Of a DNA stretch of 15,529 bases, positions 14,091 to 15,529 are shown piece by piece (positions within the stretch are counted from its first letter, which is position 1; each line of letters starts with the position of its first letter). The translations under genes were made by a program, and so were the position numbers. Under the pieces are notes generated by a model, which ran no database searches, was not told where the DNA came from, and saw only the letters and a program-made list of their open reading frames with translations. The DNA comes from Pseudomonadota bacterium. Lineage in GTDB: Bacteria; Myxococcota_A; Polyangia; Polyangiales; Polyangiaceae. The stretch covers positions 1 through 15,529 of the forward strand of contig JAEYOT010000513.1 of the NCBI GenBank assembly GCA_023411445.1, written 5' to 3'.

Positions 14091-15529
14091 ATGGACGGCG
14101 GAGTGACGAAAGAGCGCATCCTAATCGTCGATGACGAGCCCCAGATCCTGGTGGCGCTCGAAGATCTGCTTAGTGACGACTTCACGGTGCTCAAGTCGCA
14201 GACGCCGGAGAACGCTCTGGCGACCATCGAGCACGACCCCAACATCGCCGTCGTGATCACCGACCAGCGTATGCCGCGCATGACCGGCGACGAGCTACTC
14301 GCCCGCATGTCGAGCGAGACCGCGGTCGGCATCATGGTGTCAGGGTTCTCTGATCTGCCGGCCGTCATTCGGGCCATCAACGAGGGCAAGGTTTTTGCCT
14401 ATGTCACCAAGCCGTGGAACCCGCAGGATCTGCGCTTCAAGGTGGCCAAGGGCGTGGAGCATTTCCGCCTGGCCCGTCAGGTGGCTCACGAACGGCAGCT
14501 GCTGGCTGATCTGATGAGCAGCAGCACGGATGGCATTTTCTTCAAGGATAAGGACCTGCGCTTTCAGCGTGCCAACCAGGCCTTTGCCGCGGTCTTAGGC
14601 GCGGACAGCGCTGACAAGCTGATCGGCCGCAAGCTGAGCGACGGCCTGCTCTCACCGGACAGCGCGGGGGCGATCGAAGCCGAGGAGCAGCTGCTGCTGA
14701 GCGGCGGCGCGCCCATGGTGGACGTAGTGCGTGAGTACCGCGCCGGGTCCAACGAGTGGTTCTCCGAGAGTAAGGCGCCGATCCGCAGCCCAGAAGGGGT
14801 CGTGGAGGGCCTGGTCGCCATCTCCAGGAACGTGACGGAGCGGCTGCGCACGCAGGACGCGCTGCGTAAGAGCGAGGAGCGGCTGCGGCAGCAGACGCGC
14901 ATCTTGAACTCTATCCTCGACGGCATCGGCGAGGGGGTGATCGTGGTGGACTCCTCGGGCCGCACGCTGCTGTTCAACAGCGAGGCGCAGCGCGTGCTCG
15001 GAGCGCAGGCGCGCGACGTGCCGCCCGAGCAGTGGGCACGCGCCTACGGCGTTTACCTGGCCGACGGTCGCACGGTGGTTCCTCCCGCAGAGAATCCCCT
15101 GGTGCGGGCCATGCACGGCTCGCGGAAGGTCGAGATGGAGGTCATCATCAAGAACGGCGGCGCTTCGGAGGCGCGCGTCGCCATCGTGGCGACGCCGCTG
15201 CGCAACGACAGCGGCGACGTCACCGGCGCGATCGCGCTGCTCCGCGACGTGACCCAGAAGCGCAGCCTGGAGCAGCTGCTGGTGCACTCGCAGAAGATGG
15301 AGGCCGTCGGCCAGCTCGCCGGCGGTGTGGCGCACGACTTCAACAACCTGCTGGCCGTGATCGAGGGCAGCGGCGAGATGGCCCTCGAGGAGCTGGGTGG
15401 GCACCCCGCGCGGGAAGACGTGCTGGACATGGTGACGGCGGCCAAGCGCGCCGCGTCGCTCACGCGACAGCTCTTGGCTTTCAGCCGGCGCGAAGCCGCG
15501 CGGCCCGAGCCGCTGCAGCTCAGCAACGT
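14091..15529 (+). CDS. Hybrid sensor kinase REC-PAS-PAS-HisKA, 3' truncated
   Basis: The frame runs off the window end; 479 complete residues are visible. Residues 9-125 are a receiver domain with acidic pair Asp14/Asp15, phosphoacceptor Asp58 (ITDQRMP), Ser84 and Lys107 (VTKPW). Two PAS domains follow (about 137-255, starting LLADLMSSSTDGIFF; about 268-395, starting TRILNSILDGIGEGVIVVD), the first ending in the NVTERLRTQ linker. A HisKA domain begins about 400, with phosphoacceptor His415 in GGVAHDFNNLL. The ATPase domain, and perhaps a further receiver, lies beyond the window. No membrane segment is visible, so it is likely a cytoplasmic kinase whose input comes through the N-terminal receiver and the PAS pockets. 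Start choice is open: ATG 14091 is used; ATG 14055 and GTG 14103 are also in frame, and no ribosome site is decisive. Confidence 0.92.
   Translation, partial: MDGGVTKERILIVDDEPQILVALEDLLSDDFTVLKSQTPENALATIEHDPNIAVVITDQRMPRMTGDELLARMSSETAVGIMVSGFSDLPAVIRAINEGKVFAYVTKPWNPQDLRFKVAKGVEHFRLARQVAHERQLLADLMSSSTDGIFFKDKDLRFQRANQAFAAVLGADSADKLIGRKLSDGLLSPDSAGAIEAEEQLLLSGGAPMVDVVREYRAGSNEWFSESKAPIRSPEGVVEGLVAISRNVTERLRTQDALRKSEERLRQQTRILNSILDGIGEGVIVVDSSGRTLLFNSEAQRVLGAQARDVPPEQWARAYGVYLADGRTVVPPAENPLVRAMHGSRKVEMEVIIKNGGASEARVAIVATPLRNDSGDVTGAIALLRDVTQKRSLEQLLVHSQKMEAVGQLAGGVAHDFNNLLAVIEGSGEMALEELGGHPAREDVLDMVTAAKRAASLTRQLLAFSRREAARPEPLQLSN

Noticed and set aside
13801..14134. Short rightward frames (64 and 60 codons) in the intergenic gap, considered as a precursor peptide for the DUF455/ATP-grasp pair
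   Set aside because: They are on the other strand, begin with poor starts, lack ribosome sites and are Arg-rich in the way of random GC-rich frames.

Overview
The window is GC-rich chromosomal DNA with dense, mostly intact housekeeping-type genes. There is no insertion sequence, phage gene, CRISPR array, rRNA or tRNA that I can see. Several features point to a myxobacterium or related Myxococcota/Deltaproteobacteria: the base composition, a fused Grx4-rhodanese protein, a REC-PAS-PAS-kinase, a SUFU-domain protein, and an EF-G resembling the mitochondrial/spirochaete/deltaproteobacterial (spdEFG1) lineage. This placement is inferred from protein character; no database was searched.

Layout, left to right. 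(1) 1-1885: the 3' nine-tenths of an EF-G gene reading rightward, closed by a strong hairpin terminator. (2) 1946-2677, leftward: an AlkB-family dioxygenase, with a possible 30-residue membrane peptide upstream of it. (3) 2771-6167, rightward: a PolX-family protein (HhH, polymerase-like and PHP domains), a PhnB-like VOC protein and a membrane-anchored short-chain dehydrogenase, followed by a hairpin terminator. (4) 6345-8433, rightward: a DUF4261-like/SUFU protein of the polymorphic-toxin-immunity type, then a small seven-cysteine protein of unknown function whose start codon sits in a hairpin. (5) 8447-10849, leftward: a SUV3-like RNA helicase whose longest reading frame starts on the same CATG as the next gene. 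(6) 10848-12029, rightward: a three-domain protein (monothiol glutaredoxin, cysteine-less A-type-carrier-like domain, rhodanese) and a BolA protein, a clear iron-sulfur trafficking pair. (7) 12040-13745, leftward: a DUF455 ferritin-like protein and an ATP-grasp enzyme joined by a 4-base ATGA overlap. (8) 14091-15529, rightward and cut by the window end: a REC-PAS-PAS-HisKA sensor kinase.

The most interesting points are these. The PolX protein appears to have lost two of its three polymerase aspartates while keeping an intact PHP nuclease site. The Grx/IscA-like/rhodanese fusion has no cluster-binding cysteines in its middle domain. The DUF455/ATP-grasp pair looks like an undescribed two-enzyme modification pathway. 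The SUFU protein stands without a recognisable toxin but next to a cysteine-rich small protein.
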